Below are positions 1 to 9,115 of a stretch of DNA of 64,000 nt, in pieces (within the stretch, counting starts at the first letter, position 1; every line of letters begins with the position of its first letter). The notes beneath the pieces were generated by a model. That model saw only the letters and a list, made by a program, of their open reading frames with translations, did no database searches and was not told the DNA's origin. The stretch is from Bosea sp. (in: a-proteobacteria) (GTDB taxonomy: Bacteria; Pseudomonadota; Alphaproteobacteria; Rhizobiales; Beijerinckiaceae). The DNA lies in the NCBI RefSeq assembly GCF_023953965.1, contig NZ_JAMLIX010000001.1, positions 2,666,501-2,730,500 on the forward strand, in the 5' to 3' direction. The position numbers and the translations under genes were made by a program.

Positions 1-587
1 TGTTCGCGAAGGCCTATCCGGGGCTGGAGATCCAGCTCATCGCGATGCCGCGCCTGCTGTCGCTGTCGAAGCGCGAGGCCGATGTCGCGATCACGCTCGC
101 TCCGCCCAAGGAGGGCAAGGTTGTCGCCCGCAAGCTCTGCGACTATCGGCTGGGCCTCTACGCCGCGCCGGGCTATCTTGCCGCGATGGCGCCGGTGACG
201 AAACCGGAGGACCTCTTCCAGCACCGCATCATCGGCTATATCGACGACCTGATCTTCTCGCCCGAGCTCGACTATCTCGACGAGGTCGCCAAGGGCCTGC
301 GCGCCCATGTCCAGAGCTCGAGCGTGATCGCCCAGATGAACGCGGTCGCGGCCGGCGCCGGCATAGGCGTGATCCATCACTTCATGGCGGAAGGGAATCC
401 GCGCCTCGTCCCCGTCCTGCCCGAGACGGTCACGATCGCGCGTTCCTTCTGGCTGCTCGTCCATGCCGATCTGAAGGATGTCGCGCGGGTCAGGGCGATC
501 GCCGATTTCATCGTCCGTGAAGCCAGGGCCGCGCGCGCCCTCATGATGGGCGAGCACAGGCCCGAACCGCGCATCGCCGCGCAATAG
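1..587 (+). CDS. LysR-type regulator, C-terminal part (5' end outside window)
   Basis: The reading frame is open from base 3 to the TAG at 585-587, so the gene begins upstream of the window. What remains is about 195 residues of an effector-binding domain of the LysR type. It includes the segment describing the regulator's second lobe (residues reading ALYAAPGY-like, here GLYAAPGYLA) and the typical GAGIGVIHHFMA stretch before the C-terminal strands. The N-terminal winged-helix DNA-binding domain is not visible. The gene runs in the same direction as the transaldolase gene, 118 bases away, but nothing shows a functional link. Family assignment is fairly secure from the domain pattern; the effector and target genes are unknown. 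Confidence 0.8.
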   Translation, partial: FAKAYPGLEIQLIAMPRLLSLSKREADVAITLAPPKEGKVVARKLCDYRLGLYAAPGYLAAMAPVTKPEDLFQHRIIGYIDDLIFSPELDYLDEVAKGLRAHVQSSSVIAQMNAVAAGAGIGVIHHFMAEGNPRLVPVLPETVTIARSFWLLVHADLKDVARVRAIADFIVREARAARALMMGEHRPEPRIAAQ

Positions 588-705
588 CGAGCGCGGGGTG
601 GGACGGCCCGCCGCATGGCGGAGCTGCTTTATCGCTCTCGCCATGGCGGCGAACAGACGCCACATTATGTGAACATGACAAGAAGACTGATCCGAGGATG
701 ATGTG

Positions 706-1662
706 ATGACCGCTTCCAAGCTCGAACAGCTCCGCCAGATGACGACCGTCGTCGCCGACACCGGCGACATCGAGGCCGTGCGCCGGCTGAAGCCGGTCGA
801 CTGCACCACCAACCCGACGCTGATCCTGAAGGCGGTCGAGACGCCGGCCTATGCCCATCTCGTCGAGGAGGCGATCGGCTGGGGCAGGAAGCAGGGCGGC
901 GGCAACAAGGCGGTCCATGCCGTCTGCGATCGCCTCGCGGTGAGCTTCGGCGCGGAGCTCGCCGGCATCGTGCCCGGCCGCGTCTCGACCGAGGTCGACG
1001 CCGATCTCTCCTTCGATACGCAAGCGACCATCGAAAAGGCGCGCGCCGTCATCGCGGCCTACAAGGAGCGCGGCGTCGGGCGCGAGCGCATCCTGATCAA
1101 GATCGCCTCGACCTGGGAGGGCCTGCAGGCAGCGAAGGTCCTGCAGGGCGAGGGCATCGACTGCAACCTGACGCTGCTCTTCGCCCTGCCGCAGGCGGTC
1201 GCGGCGGCGGAGGCCGGCGCCTTCCTGATCTCGCCCTTCGTCGGGCGCATCCTCGACTGGCACGTCAAGGCCGGCGGCGGCCCCTATACGCCCGAGACCG
1301 ATCCCGGCGTCGTCTCGGTCAAGACCATCCATGCCTATTACAAGACCCACGGCATCAAGACGGTGGTGATGGGCGCCTCCTTCCGCAACACCGGCGAGAT
1401 CGAGGCGCTGGCCGGCTGCGATCGCCTGACCATCGGGCCGGGCCTGCTCGACGAGCTCGCCGCGGCGAACGGCGAGCTGCCGCGCCGGCTCAAGCCGGAC
1501 GCGCCGGGCGAGGCGCCGGCCCGGCTCACCTTCGACGAGAAGGCTTTCCGCTTCGCGATGAACGAGGATGCGATGGCGACCGAGAAACTCGCCGAAGGCA
1601 TCCGTGGCTTCGTCAAGGATCTGCGCGGCCTGCGCAAGCTCGTCGCCGGCAAGCTCGGCTGA
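706..1662 (+). CDS. tal: Transaldolase
   Basis: Predicted cytosolic transaldolase of the non-oxidative pentose phosphate pathway, moving a dihydroxyacetone unit between sedoheptulose-7-phosphate and glyceraldehyde-3-phosphate. The 318-residue length matches the TalB subfamily rather than the short Fsa type. The DCTTNPTLI segment near residues 32-40 and the Schiff-base lysine K132 in IKIASTWEG fit the family. The stretch FLISPFVGRILDW near residue 170 is also typical. The ATG at 706 is preferred over the in-frame GTG at 703 because GAGG at 694-697 lies 8 bases before it. The gene seems monocistronic, converging with the next gene, which is on the minus strand. Confidence 0.95.
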   Translation: MTASKLEQLRQMTTVVADTGDIEAVRRLKPVDCTTNPTLILKAVETPAYAHLVEEAIGWGRKQGGGNKAVHAVCDRLAVSFGAELAGIVPGRVSTEVDADLSFDTQATIEKARAVIAAYKERGVGRERILIKIASTWEGLQAAKVLQGEGIDCNLTLLFALPQAVAAAEAGAFLISPFVGRILDWHVKAGGGPYTPETDPGVVSVKTIHAYYKTHGIKTVVMGASFRNTGEIEALAGCDRLTIGPGLLDELAAANGELPRRLKPDAPGEAPARLTFDEKAFRFAMNEDAMATEKLAEGIRGFVKDLRGLRKLVAGKLG

Positions 1663-1714
1663 GCCGGCGCCGCTTTTGGCGGAAACGCGCCCCGGAATGA
1701 CGATGGCTGCGCCC

Positions 1715-2206
1715 TTACTCAGCCGCTTCCGCCGTCACCGCCTTGGCCGGCGCCGCCTCGGTCCCGAAGCGGGCGCGCCCGCCGGCGGCGGCGCTCTGCA
1801 ATTGCTGCTTCCAGCCCTTGCCGTCACCGCCGCCCAGCGCGACGAAATCGGCCGGGCCGATCGCATCGGCGTCGCGGCCCCGATAGACCAGCACGCCGCC
1901 GGCGGTGACGACGATGTCGCCGCGCCGGAGCGTCGGATCCTTGAGATACCAGTGCCGGTCGGTCTGCGGATCGAGCTGAACGACGGGCGGGGCGGGCTTC
2001 GCGGAAACCTCCGGCGCGCGCGGGCGGGGTGCGCGGATGCGCGGAGCCTCGTCGAATTCGTAGATCGGGGAGGCGCGTAGCCGCGGCCCGCCGCCGAACA
2101 GGGCACGCGCCAGATCGTCGAACAGGCCGGCGGCTTCGGCCCCCGGTGCGGCGGCGAAGGCAAACGCCGCCGCGAGTCCCCATCGCGCCATCCTGTTGCC
2201 CGCCAT
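1715..2206 (-). CDS. Small exported protein of unknown function
   Basis: A 163-residue protein starts with an evident Sec signal: a short basic start, a run of Ala/Leu/Phe, and an AEA-type cleavage site near residue 26. After a proline- and arginine-rich linker (residues 45-75) comes a region reading DRHWYLKDPTLRRGDIVVT that leads into a small beta-rich segment. That segment resembles a 'what you see is what it does' surface or periplasmic domain that I cannot name. The start at 2206 was chosen because the minus strand carries GGAGGG (2214-2219) seven bases upstream. The longer open frame reaching 2833 only shadows the ThDP gene. No function is proposed. Confidence 0.7.
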   Translation of the reverse strand: MAGNRMARWGLAAAFAFAAAPGAEAAGLFDDLARALFGGGPRLRASPIYEFDEAPRIRAPRPRAPEVSAKPAPPVVQLDPQTDRHWYLKDPTLRRGDIVVTAGGVLVYRGRDADAIGPADFVALGGGDGKGWKQQLQSAAAGGRARFGTEAAPAKAVTAEAAE

Positions 2207-2301
2207 CGCCTTGCCCTCCGCTGTCGCCATACCAACGACGAATGGTCGCGAAAGGTTCGGCCCGGGTTCACGGGCGAGGTTAAGATTCTCGCTCCGGCCG
2301 C

Positions 2302-3978
2302 TTACGCCTTGCCCTGCGCCGCGAAGGCCTCCGCCCGAATCGTCGAGAGCGATTTCGCCGGGGTGATCGCCTCGGGATCGAGCAGGCAGTGGATGATCGC
2401 TGGCTTGCCGCTCTTCACCGCGCGCTCGAAGGCCGGGGCGAACTCCGCCGTCGTCTCGACGCGCTCGCCATGGCCGCCGAAGGCGCGGGCATAAGCCGCG
2501 AAATCCGGGTTCTTCAGTGTCGTCGCCGAGACGCGGCCGGGATATTCGCGCTCCTGATGCATGCGGATCGTGCCGTACATGCCGTTGTCGACCAGGACGA
2601 TGATGACGGGCAGGTCGTACTGCACCGCCGTCGCGAAATCCTGGCCGTTCATCAGGAAGCAGCCGTCGCCGGCGAAGGCGACCACGGTCCGCTCCGGGAA
2701 GATCCGCTTGGCGCCGATCGCCGCCGGCACGCCATAGCCCATCGAGCCGGAGGTCGGGGCGAGCTGCGTCGCGAATTTGTTGAAGCGGTGGAAGCGGTGC
2801 AGCCAGGTCGCGTAGTTGCCGGCGCCGTTGCACAGGATGGCGTCGTCGGGCAGCCGGCTGCGCAGCCAGCGCACCACCTCGCCGGGGTGGAAGGCGCCCG
2901 GCACCGGTGCCGGCTGCTCGCTCCAGGCGATATAGGCTTCGTGTGCCTCAGCCGCCGCCCCGGCCCAGGCGAGGGGCTTTTGCGGCTCGATCGTCTGAAG
3001 CGCGGCGCAGAAGCCGGCCGGCGAGGCGTTGATCGCGAGCGTCGGGCGATAGACCCGGCCGAGCTCCTCCGGATCGGGATGGACATGCACCAGCGGCCGG
3101 CCCGGATCGGGGATGCCGAACAGGGTGTAGGACTGGCTCGGCATCTCCGAGAGCCGCCCGCCGACGAGCAGGACGAGGTCGCTCTCCTTGATCCGCGCCA
3201 GGAGCTTCGGGTTGACGCCGATGCCGAGGTCGCCGGCGAAATTGGGATGGTCGGCCGGGAACAGCATCTGGCGGCGGAAGGAGACCGCGACGGGTAAATC
3301 GAAGCGCTCGGCGAAAGCCTGGAACTGCGCGATCGTCTCGGGGCTCCAGCGCGAGCCGCCGAGGATCGCGACCGGCGATTTCGCCGTGGCGAGGCGCCGG
3401 GCGAGGTCCTGCATCTGCGCGGGCGAGGGGTGCTGCTCGGTGACCTGGTAGGGCTGCGCATCCGCGACGTCGGCGATCTCGGTCAGCACGTCCTCTGGCA
3501 GCGCGATCACCACCGGGCCCGGCCGGCCCGAGGTCGCGACATGGAAGGCGCGGCTGATGATCTCCGGGATGCGCGCGGCATCGTCGATCTCGGTCGCCCA
3601 TTTCGTCATGGTGCCGAAGACGGCGCGGTAGTCCAGCTCCTGGAAGGCCTCGCGCTCGCGCATGCCGCGCTCGATCTGGCCGACGAAGAGGATCAGCGGG
3701 GTCGAGTCCTGGTCGGCGATATGGATGCCGGGCGAGGCGTTGGTGGCGCCGGGGCCGCGCGTGACGAAGCAGATGCCGGGCCTGGCCGTGAGCTTGCCGG
3801 CGGCTTCCGCCATCATGCAGGCGCCGCCCTCGGCCCGGCAGATCGTGACCTTCATATTGGCGTCGTGCAGCGCGTCGAGCACGGCGAGATAGCTCTCGCC
3901 CGGCACGCAGAAGGCGTCGGTCACGCCATGGAGGATGAGCTGGTCGACGAGGATCTGCCCGCCGGTGCGATTAGCCAT
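2302..3978 (-). CDS. Thiamine diphosphate-dependent enzyme (acetolactate synthase/2-oxoacid decarboxylase superfamily)
   Basis: A 558-residue three-domain ThDP enzyme. The N-terminal PYR domain carries the cofactor-activating glutamate E50 in CRAEGGA, and GPGATNASPGIHIA near residue 75 is typical. The central domain follows, and the C-terminal PP domain has the diphosphate/Mg motif AGDGCFLMNGQDF with a downstream DN near residues 430-460. The N-terminus overlaps the CoA-transferase gene by 8 bases, so the two are translationally coupled. It is the last gene of the amaB-gcdH-CoA-transferase operon. Family members include acetolactate synthases, benzoylformate-type decarboxylases and oxalyl-CoA decarboxylases. 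In this setting I infer a 2-oxoacid decarboxylase, possibly on 2-oxoadipate, but the substrate cannot be read from sequence. Confidence 0.85.
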   Translation of the reverse strand: MANRTGGQILVDQLILHGVTDAFCVPGESYLAVLDALHDANMKVTICRAEGGACMMAEAAGKLTARPGICFVTRGPGATNASPGIHIADQDSTPLILFVGQIERGMREREAFQELDYRAVFGTMTKWATEIDDAARIPEIISRAFHVATSGRPGPVVIALPEDVLTEIADVADAQPYQVTEQHPSPAQMQDLARRLATAKSPVAILGGSRWSPETIAQFQAFAERFDLPVAVSFRRQMLFPADHPNFAGDLGIGVNPKLLARIKESDLVLLVGGRLSEMPSQSYTLFGIPDPGRPLVHVHPDPEELGRVYRPTLAINASPAGFCAALQTIEPQKPLAWAGAAAEAHEAYIAWSEQPAPVPGAFHPGEVVRWLRSRLPDDAILCNGAGNYATWLHRFHRFNKFATQLAPTSGSMGYGVPAAIGAKRIFPERTVVAFAGDGCFLMNGQDFATAVQYDLPVIIVLVDNGMYGTIRMHQEREYPGRVSATTLKNPDFAAYARAFGGHGERVETTAEFAPAFERAVKSGKPAIIHCLLDPEAITPAKSLSTIRAEAFAAQGKA

Positions 3979-5158
3979 GCTGCGGCCCTCCCCAGGCCGG
4001 GTCGTTCAAAATCTCGTCGGCGTGCTCGCCGAGCCGCGGGCTCGGCCGCCCGGCGACCTGCCTGACGCCGTCCATCACGATCGGCGAGGCGACGGTCGGG
4101 ATCGAGCCCGCCTTCGCCGCCGCGTTCGGCAGGTCGACCCGGACGCCGCGCGCGACGATCTGCGGATCGGCGAAGACCTCGCCGATGTCGTTGATCGGCC
4201 CGGCCGGCACGCCGACCCTCTCGAGCCCGGCCAATAGCCCGGCCTTGCTCTGGCGCCGGCAGAGCGCGTGCAGCCGCGCCGTCAGCGCGACGCGGTTCTT
4301 CACCCGCGACTTGTTGTCGAGATAGTCCGGCTCTTCGGCCAGCGCCGGCTCGCCAAGGACCTCGCAGAGCTTGCGCCACTGCCCGTCATTGCCGGTCGCG
4401 ATGATGATGTGGCCGTCCGCGACGGGGAAGACGTCGTAGGGCACGATGTTGGGATGGGCGTTGCCGAGCCGTGGCGGCGGCTTGCCGCCGACGAGATAGT
4501 TCATCGCCTGGTTGCCGAGCACCGCGACCTGCGCATCGAGCAAGGCGAGATCGAGCGCAGCCCCTTCGCCGGTTATGTCGCGCTGGCGCAGCGCCGAGAG
4601 GATGCCGACCGTGGCGTAGAGCCCGGTATAGATGTCGGCGACGGCATAGCCCGCCTTCATCGGCTGGCCGGCGGGCTCGCCGGTGATCGACATCGCCCCG
4701 CCCATGCCCTGGACGAGGAAATCGTAGCCGGCGCGCGGCGCATAGGGGCCGTCCTGCCCGAAGCCGGTGACCGAGCAATAGATGAGCCGCGGGAAATCAC
4801 GCCGCAGCGAGGCGGCGTCGAGCCCGTATTTCTCCAGGCCGCCGACCTTGAAGTTCTCGATCACCACATCGGCATGGGCGGCAAGCCGCCGGACCAGCGC
4901 CTGCCCCTCGGCCGTGCGGAAATCGGCCGTGATCGAGCGCTTGCCGCGATTGGCGGCGTGGAAATAGGCGGCGGAGAGATGTTCCTCGCCCGCGCCCTCG
5001 ACGAAGGGCGGCCCCCATTTGCGGGTGTCGTCGCCGTCGGGCGCCTCGACCTTGACGACATCGGCGCCGAGATCGGCAAGGAGCTGGCCGATCCAGGGAC
5101 CTGCAAGGATGCGCGCCAGTTCGAGGACGCGCAGACCGGTGAGGGGCGGGCTCGCCAT
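3971..5158 (-). CDS. Family III CoA-transferase (CaiB/BaiF), probable glutarate CoA-transferase
   Basis: A 395-residue family III CoA-transferase, beginning with the characteristic LTGLRVLELARILAGP and GADVVKVEAP segments. The expected catalytic aspartate is D175 in YAVADIYTG, equivalent to D169 of formyl-CoA transferase. These cytosolic enzymes swap CoA between acyl donors and free acids through a mixed anhydride. The gene starts 14 bases after gcdH and overlaps the ThDP gene by 8 bases. A family III transferase beside glutaryl-CoA dehydrogenase is the context of the mammalian SUGCT enzyme, which activates glutarate, so succinyl-CoA:glutarate CoA-transferase is the likeliest role. This is inference from context; the family also takes oxalate, carnitine and other acids. 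Confidence 0.88.
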   Translation of the reverse strand: MASPPLTGLRVLELARILAGPWIGQLLADLGADVVKVEAPDGDDTRKWGPPFVEGAGEEHLSAAYFHAANRGKRSITADFRTAEGQALVRRLAAHADVVIENFKVGGLEKYGLDAASLRRDFPRLIYCSVTGFGQDGPYAPRAGYDFLVQGMGGAMSITGEPAGQPMKAGYAVADIYTGLYATVGILSALRQRDITGEGAALDLALLDAQVAVLGNQAMNYLVGGKPPPRLGNAHPNIVPYDVFPVADGHIIIATGNDGQWRKLCEVLGEPALAEEPDYLDNKSRVKNRVALTARLHALCRRQSKAGLLAGLERVGVPAGPINDIGEVFADPQIVARGVRVDLPNAAAKAGSIPTVASPIVMDGVRQVAGRPSPRLGEHADEILNDPAWGGPQHG

Positions 5159-5172
5159 GGTGGCGGTCAGGC

Positions 5173-6369
5173 TCAGAAGAACGCCTGCAGGCCGGTGATC
5201 GCCCGGCCCAGAATCAGAGCGTGGACGTCGTGCGTGCCCTCATAGGTGTTCACCGTCTCGAGATTCGCCGCGTGGCGCATCACCTGATACTCGATCTGGA
5301 TGCCGTTGCCGCCATGCATGTCGCGGGCCTGGCGGGCGATGTCGAGCGCCTTGCCGCAATTGTTGCGCTTGACGAGCGAGATCATCTCCGGGGCCATCCG
5401 GCCGGCATCCATCAGGCGCCCGACGCGCAAGGACCCCTGCAGGCCGAGCGTGATCTCGGTCAGCATGTCGGCGAGCTTCTTCTGGTAGAGCTGGGTCTGG
5501 GCGAGCGGCCTGTCGAACTGCCTGCGGTCGAGCCCGTATTGGCGGGCGCGGTGGAAGCAGTCCTCGGCGGCGCCCATCACGCCCCAGGAGATGCCGTAGC
5601 GGGCGCGGTTGAGGCAGCCGAACGGACCTTTGAGCCCCGAGACGTTCGGCAGCATGTTGTCTTCCGGCACGACGACGCCGTCCATGACGACCTCGCCGGT
5701 GATCGAGGCGCGGAGCGAAAGCTTGCCGCCGATCTTCGGCGCCGAGAGGCCCTTCATGCCCTTTTCGAGGATGAAGCCGCGGATCTGGTTGTCGTGCGCG
5801 GCCGATTTCGCCCAGACGACGAAGACATCGGCGATCGGCGAGTTCGAGATCCACATCTTCGAGCCGGTCAGCCTGTAGCCGTCGGCGACCTTCTCGGCGC
5901 GCGTCTTCATGCCGCCGGGATCGGAGCCGGCATCGGGCTCGGTCAGGCCGAAGCAGCCGACATATTCGCCGGTGGCGAGCTTCGGCAGGTATGTCAGGCG
6001 CTGCTCCTCGCTGCCATAGGCGTGGATCGGATACATCACCAGCGAGGACTGCACGCTCATCATCGAGCGGTAGCCCGAATCGACGCGCTCGACCTCCCGC
6101 GCCACGAGGCCGTAGGAGACGTAGTTGGCGCCGGCGCAGCCGTATTTCTCGGGAACCGTCACGCCGAGCAGGCCGAGCGAGCCCATCTCGGTGAAGATCG
6201 CCCGGTCGGTCTTCTCGTCGAGATAGGCGTCGTGGATGCGGGGCGCGAGCTTCTCCTGCGCATAGGCGCGGGCTGTGTCGCGGATCAGCCGCTCGTCCTC
6301 GCCGAGCTGCTCGTCGAGCAGGAAGGCGTCGTCCCAGTTGAGCTGCGCGAGCTTGTGGCTGCCGGCCAT
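5173..6369 (-). CDS. gcdH: Glutaryl-CoA dehydrogenase
   Basis: A 398-residue acyl-CoA dehydrogenase of the glutaryl-CoA type, an FAD enzyme that oxidises and decarboxylates glutaryl-CoA to crotonyl-CoA. Family features include MSVQSSLVMYPIHAYGS near residue 105, the flavin-contacting GCFGLTEPDAGSDPGGM at 138-154, and KMWISNSPIADVFVVWAK. The catalytic base E377 lies in YEGTHDVHALILGRAITG at the C-terminus. The N-terminus (NWDDAFLLDEQLGEDER) also matches GcdH rather than short-chain acyl-CoA dehydrogenases. AAGGGAG sits about ten bases before the start. It lies between the AmaB-type dehydrogenase gene (82 bases upstream) and the CoA-transferase gene (14 bases downstream), matching a lysine-to-glutaryl-CoA route. 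Confidence 0.95.
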   Translation of the reverse strand: MAGSHKLAQLNWDDAFLLDEQLGEDERLIRDTARAYAQEKLAPRIHDAYLDEKTDRAIFTEMGSLGLLGVTVPEKYGCAGANYVSYGLVAREVERVDSGYRSMMSVQSSLVMYPIHAYGSEEQRLTYLPKLATGEYVGCFGLTEPDAGSDPGGMKTRAEKVADGYRLTGSKMWISNSPIADVFVVWAKSAAHDNQIRGFILEKGMKGLSAPKIGGKLSLRASITGEVVMDGVVVPEDNMLPNVSGLKGPFGCLNRARYGISWGVMGAAEDCFHRARQYGLDRRQFDRPLAQTQLYQKKLADMLTEITLGLQGSLRVGRLMDAGRMAPEMISLVKRNNCGKALDIARQARDMHGGNGIQIEYQVMRHAANLETVNTYEGTHDVHALILGRAITGLQAFF

Positions 6370-6451
6370 CTACGTCGTCTCCCTTGAATTCATTGCGACA
6401 TCATCCCGGCCGCGCGTTTCTCTGCGGTCGGGATGACGCTGACGCTACCGA

Positions 6452-7972
6452 TCATGCATCCACGTCGAAGCTGACGCCCTGCGCCAGCGGCAAGGTGGTG
6501 CCGTAGTTCAGCGTGTTGGTGGCGCGGCGCATATAGCCCTTCCAGGCGTCGGAGCCGGCCTCGCGGCCGCCGCCGGTCTCCTTCTCGCCGCCGAAGGCCC
6601 CGCCGATCTCGGCGCCCGAGGGGCCGATATTGACGTTGGCGATGCCGCAATCCGAACCCTCGTCGGAGACGAAGAGCTCGGCCTCGCGCATGTTCAGCGT
6701 GAAGATCGAGGAGGAGAGCCCGGCGCCGACCGCGTTCTGCATCGCGATCGCCTCGTCGATCGACCTGTACTTCATCACGTAGAGGATCGGGGCGAAGGTC
6801 TCGCGCTCGACCGGGCCGCACTGGCGGGGCATCTCGACCAGCGCCGGACGGACATAGAAGCCGCCCGCGCCGACATCGACCTTCTCGCCGCCATGGACCT
6901 TGCCGCCCTCGGCCCTCGCCTCGGAGAGCGCCTTCTGCATGCCCTGCCAGGCGGCCTCGTCGATGAGCGGGCCGACCAGCACCCCGGCCTCGCGCGGATC
7001 GCCGATCGTCACGCTGGCATAGACCTTGGCGAGCTTCGGCACGAGCTTGTCGTAGATGTCCTCGTGCACGATCAGGCGGCGCAGGGTGGTGCAGCGCTGG
7101 CCGGCGGTGCCGATCGCCGCGAAGGCGATGCCGCGCAGCGCGATGTCGAGATCGGCGGAAGGGGCGACGATCGCGGCGTTGTTGCCGCCGAGCTCGAGGA
7201 TGGCGCGGGCGAAGCGGGCGGCGAGCTTCTGGCCGACTTCCCTGCCCATGCGGGTCGAGCCGGTGGCCGAGACGACCGGCACGCGATGGTCCGACACCAG
7301 GATGTCGCCGATCTCGCGGGCGCCGATCAGCACCTCCAAAAGACCAGCCGGCGCCTCCGGGCCGAAGCGCTTCATCGTCTTCTCGACGATGGCCTGCACG
7401 GCGAGCGCGGTGAGCGGGCTCTTCTCGGAGGGCTTCCAGACGACGCTGTCGCCGCAGACGAAGGCGAGCGCCGCGTTCCACGACCAGACCGCCACGGGGA
7501 AGTTGAAGGCCGAGATCACGCCGCAGACGCCGAGCGGATGCCAGGTCTCCATCATGCGGTGGTTCGGGCGCTCGGTCGCGATGGTGAGCCCGTAGAGCTG
7601 GCGCGAGAGACCGACCGCGAAGTCGCAGATGTCGATCATCTCCTGGACCTCGCCGAGGCCCTCGGAGGTGATCTTGCCGGCTTCCAGCGTCACCAGCAGG
7701 CCGAGATCGGCTTTTGCCGCGCGCAGCTCCTCGCCGAGCAGGCGCACGAACTCGCCCCGGCGCGGCGCCGGCACCTTGCGCCAGGCGAGGAAGGCGCCTT
7801 GCGCGCGGCCGATCGCCGCCTCCGCCTCGGCCGGGCTCGTCTCGCGCAGCGTCACGATCGTCTCGCCGGTGATCGGCGAGCGCGCCGTGAGGCCGGCAGC
7901 GGCGTAGGACGCTTCCGAAACGCCGAGGCGCTTCAGCAGGGAAAGCGTGTCTTTGGGGAGGGACGTGGCCAT
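6452..7972 (-). CDS. amaB: ALDH7-type aldehyde dehydrogenase, probable L-piperideine-6-carboxylate (aminoadipate semialdehyde) dehydrogenase
   Basis: A 506-residue NAD-dependent aldehyde dehydrogenase of the antiquitin/ALDH7 family. Residue 260 is the general-base glutamate in ELGGNN, and C294 in GQRCTT is the nucleophile. Landmarks of the ALDH7 branch are ISAFNFPVAVWSWNAALA near 153-170 and the C-terminal NIGPSGAEIGGAFGGEKETG. Members oxidise alpha-aminoadipate semialdehyde, in equilibrium with piperideine-6-carboxylate, to aminoadipate. The start at 7972 is preferred to 8008 because GGAAGG (minus strand, 7978-7983) lies 5 bases upstream. It is the first gene of the operon and is divergent from the LysR gene at 8110, which is a likely regulator. 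Confidence 0.9.
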   Translation of the reverse strand: MATSLPKDTLSLLKRLGVSEASYAAAGLTARSPITGETIVTLRETSPAEAEAAIGRAQGAFLAWRKVPAPRRGEFVRLLGEELRAAKADLGLLVTLEAGKITSEGLGEVQEMIDICDFAVGLSRQLYGLTIATERPNHRMMETWHPLGVCGVISAFNFPVAVWSWNAALAFVCGDSVVWKPSEKSPLTALAVQAIVEKTMKRFGPEAPAGLLEVLIGAREIGDILVSDHRVPVVSATGSTRMGREVGQKLAARFARAILELGGNNAAIVAPSADLDIALRGIAFAAIGTAGQRCTTLRRLIVHEDIYDKLVPKLAKVYASVTIGDPREAGVLVGPLIDEAAWQGMQKALSEARAEGGKVHGGEKVDVGAGGFYVRPALVEMPRQCGPVERETFAPILYVMKYRSIDEAIAMQNAVGAGLSSSIFTLNMREAELFVSDEGSDCGIANVNIGPSGAEIGGAFGGEKETGGGREAGSDAWKGYMRRATNTLNYGTTLPLAQGVSFDVDA

Positions 7973-8085
7973 CTTTGCCTTCCAGCGGTCGCAGGGCGCA
8001 TGACACAACGGCGCGGGAACGGAGGCCGCCGCGCTCGAAGCCGGCAGAATGCCCTCTTTCCTCGCTCCGGGGCAATCGATATGTT

Positions 8086-8101
8086 CTCACTACTTGGTGA
8101 G
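8086..8101. promoter_or_regulatory. Inverted repeat in the amaB/LysR divergent promoter region
   Basis: CTCAC at 8086-8090 and GTGAG at 8097-8101 form a 5-base inverted repeat with a six-base spacer, ending 8 bases before the LysR start codon. LysR proteins often bind interrupted dyads in the divergent region they share with their target, so this is a candidate autoregulatory site. The arms are short, and the position so close to the start codon is unusual for an activator site. Confidence 0.3.
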
Positions 8102-8109
8102 TTTCAATC

Positions 8110-9024
8110 ATGGATGATGCGCTCGTTCCCGGTCGCCTCTCGGTGCCCTCGCTCTCCGCGCTCGCCGCCTTCGAGGCGGCGGCGCGGCATGGCAGTTTTA
8201 CCCGCGCCGCCGAGGAGCTCAACCTGACGCAAGGGGCGGTGAGCCGCCAGGTCGCGCATCTGGAGAAGGCGCTCGGCGTCGCGCTGTTCGAGCGCGTCAA
8301 GAAGCGCGTCATCCTGACGGCGGCCGGCGCAGCCTATGCCGCCGATATCCGCGACGGGCTCTCGCGGCTGGCGGCGGCGACCGTCTCCGCCATGGCCTTC
8401 CGGGGCGCGGCCGGCGTCCTCAATCTCGCCGTCCTGCCGACCTTCGGCACGCGCTGGCTGATCCCGCGCCTGCCGCGCTTCACCGAGGCCCATCCCGGCA
8501 TCACCATCAACTTCACCACGCGGCTGGTGCCCTTCGATTTCGCCCGCGATCAGGTCGACGCGGCCGTGCATTTCGGCGCGGACAACTGGCCGGGCGCGCG
8601 GCTGCACCGGCTGATGGGCGAGGAGCTCGTGCCCGTCGCCGCTCCCGCCCTGCTGGCGCGCGCCGGCATCGCGGAGCCGGCCGACATGCTGCGCCTGCCG
8701 CTGCTCCAGCAATCGACGCGGCCGCGCGCCTGGGCGAACTGGCTGGAACAGCAGGGGCTCAAGCCGGAACGGGCGCTGATGGGGCCGCGCTTCGAGCAGT
8801 TCGCGATGATCGCGCAGGCGGCCGTGGCGGGCCTGGGGCTCGCCATCGTGCCGCGCTTCCTGGTCGAGGACGAGCTGCGCTCCGGCACGCTCGTCGTCCC
8901 GATCGACCGGCCGGTCATGGCCAGGGACGGCTACTATCTCGTCTATCCCGAGGAGAAGGCCAATCTGCCGGCGGTCGTCGCCTTCCGCGACTGGCTCATC
9001 GGGGAATGCGCCCCGGCGGGCTGA
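8110..9024 (+). CDS. LysR-type transcriptional regulator (GcvA-like) next to amaB
   Basis: A 304-residue LysR-type regulator. The N-terminal winged helix-turn-helix is clear: FEAAARHGSFTRAAEELNL and then TQGAVSRQVAHLEKALG at about residues 23-58. The effector domain contains the GcvA-like segments GTRWLIPRLPRF and VDAAVHFGADNWPG. It is divergent from the AmaB-gcdH-CoA-transferase-ThDP operon, with 137 bases between the two starts, and lies 91 bases before the DAO-family oxidase on its own strand. By the usual arrangement of LysR genes it probably controls the divergent operon and possibly the oxidase. A lysine-pathway intermediate as effector is a guess. Confidence 0.9.
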   Translation: MDDALVPGRLSVPSLSALAAFEAAARHGSFTRAAEELNLTQGAVSRQVAHLEKALGVALFERVKKRVILTAAGAAYAADIRDGLSRLAAATVSAMAFRGAAGVLNLAVLPTFGTRWLIPRLPRFTEAHPGITINFTTRLVPFDFARDQVDAAVHFGADNWPGARLHRLMGEELVPVAAPALLARAGIAEPADMLRLPLLQQSTRPRAWANWLEQQGLKPERALMGPRFEQFAMIAQAAVAGLGLAIVPRFLVEDELRSGTLVVPIDRPVMARDGYYLVYPEEKANLPAVVAFRDWLIGECAPAG

Positions 9025-9115
9025 GGGCCTCTCGACAAGCGCGCCACGCTCGGTCATTCATGCGCATAATTCACCAACCCGGCTTTCACCCGAAGCCGGA
9101 TGCGCGAGGCCAGCC

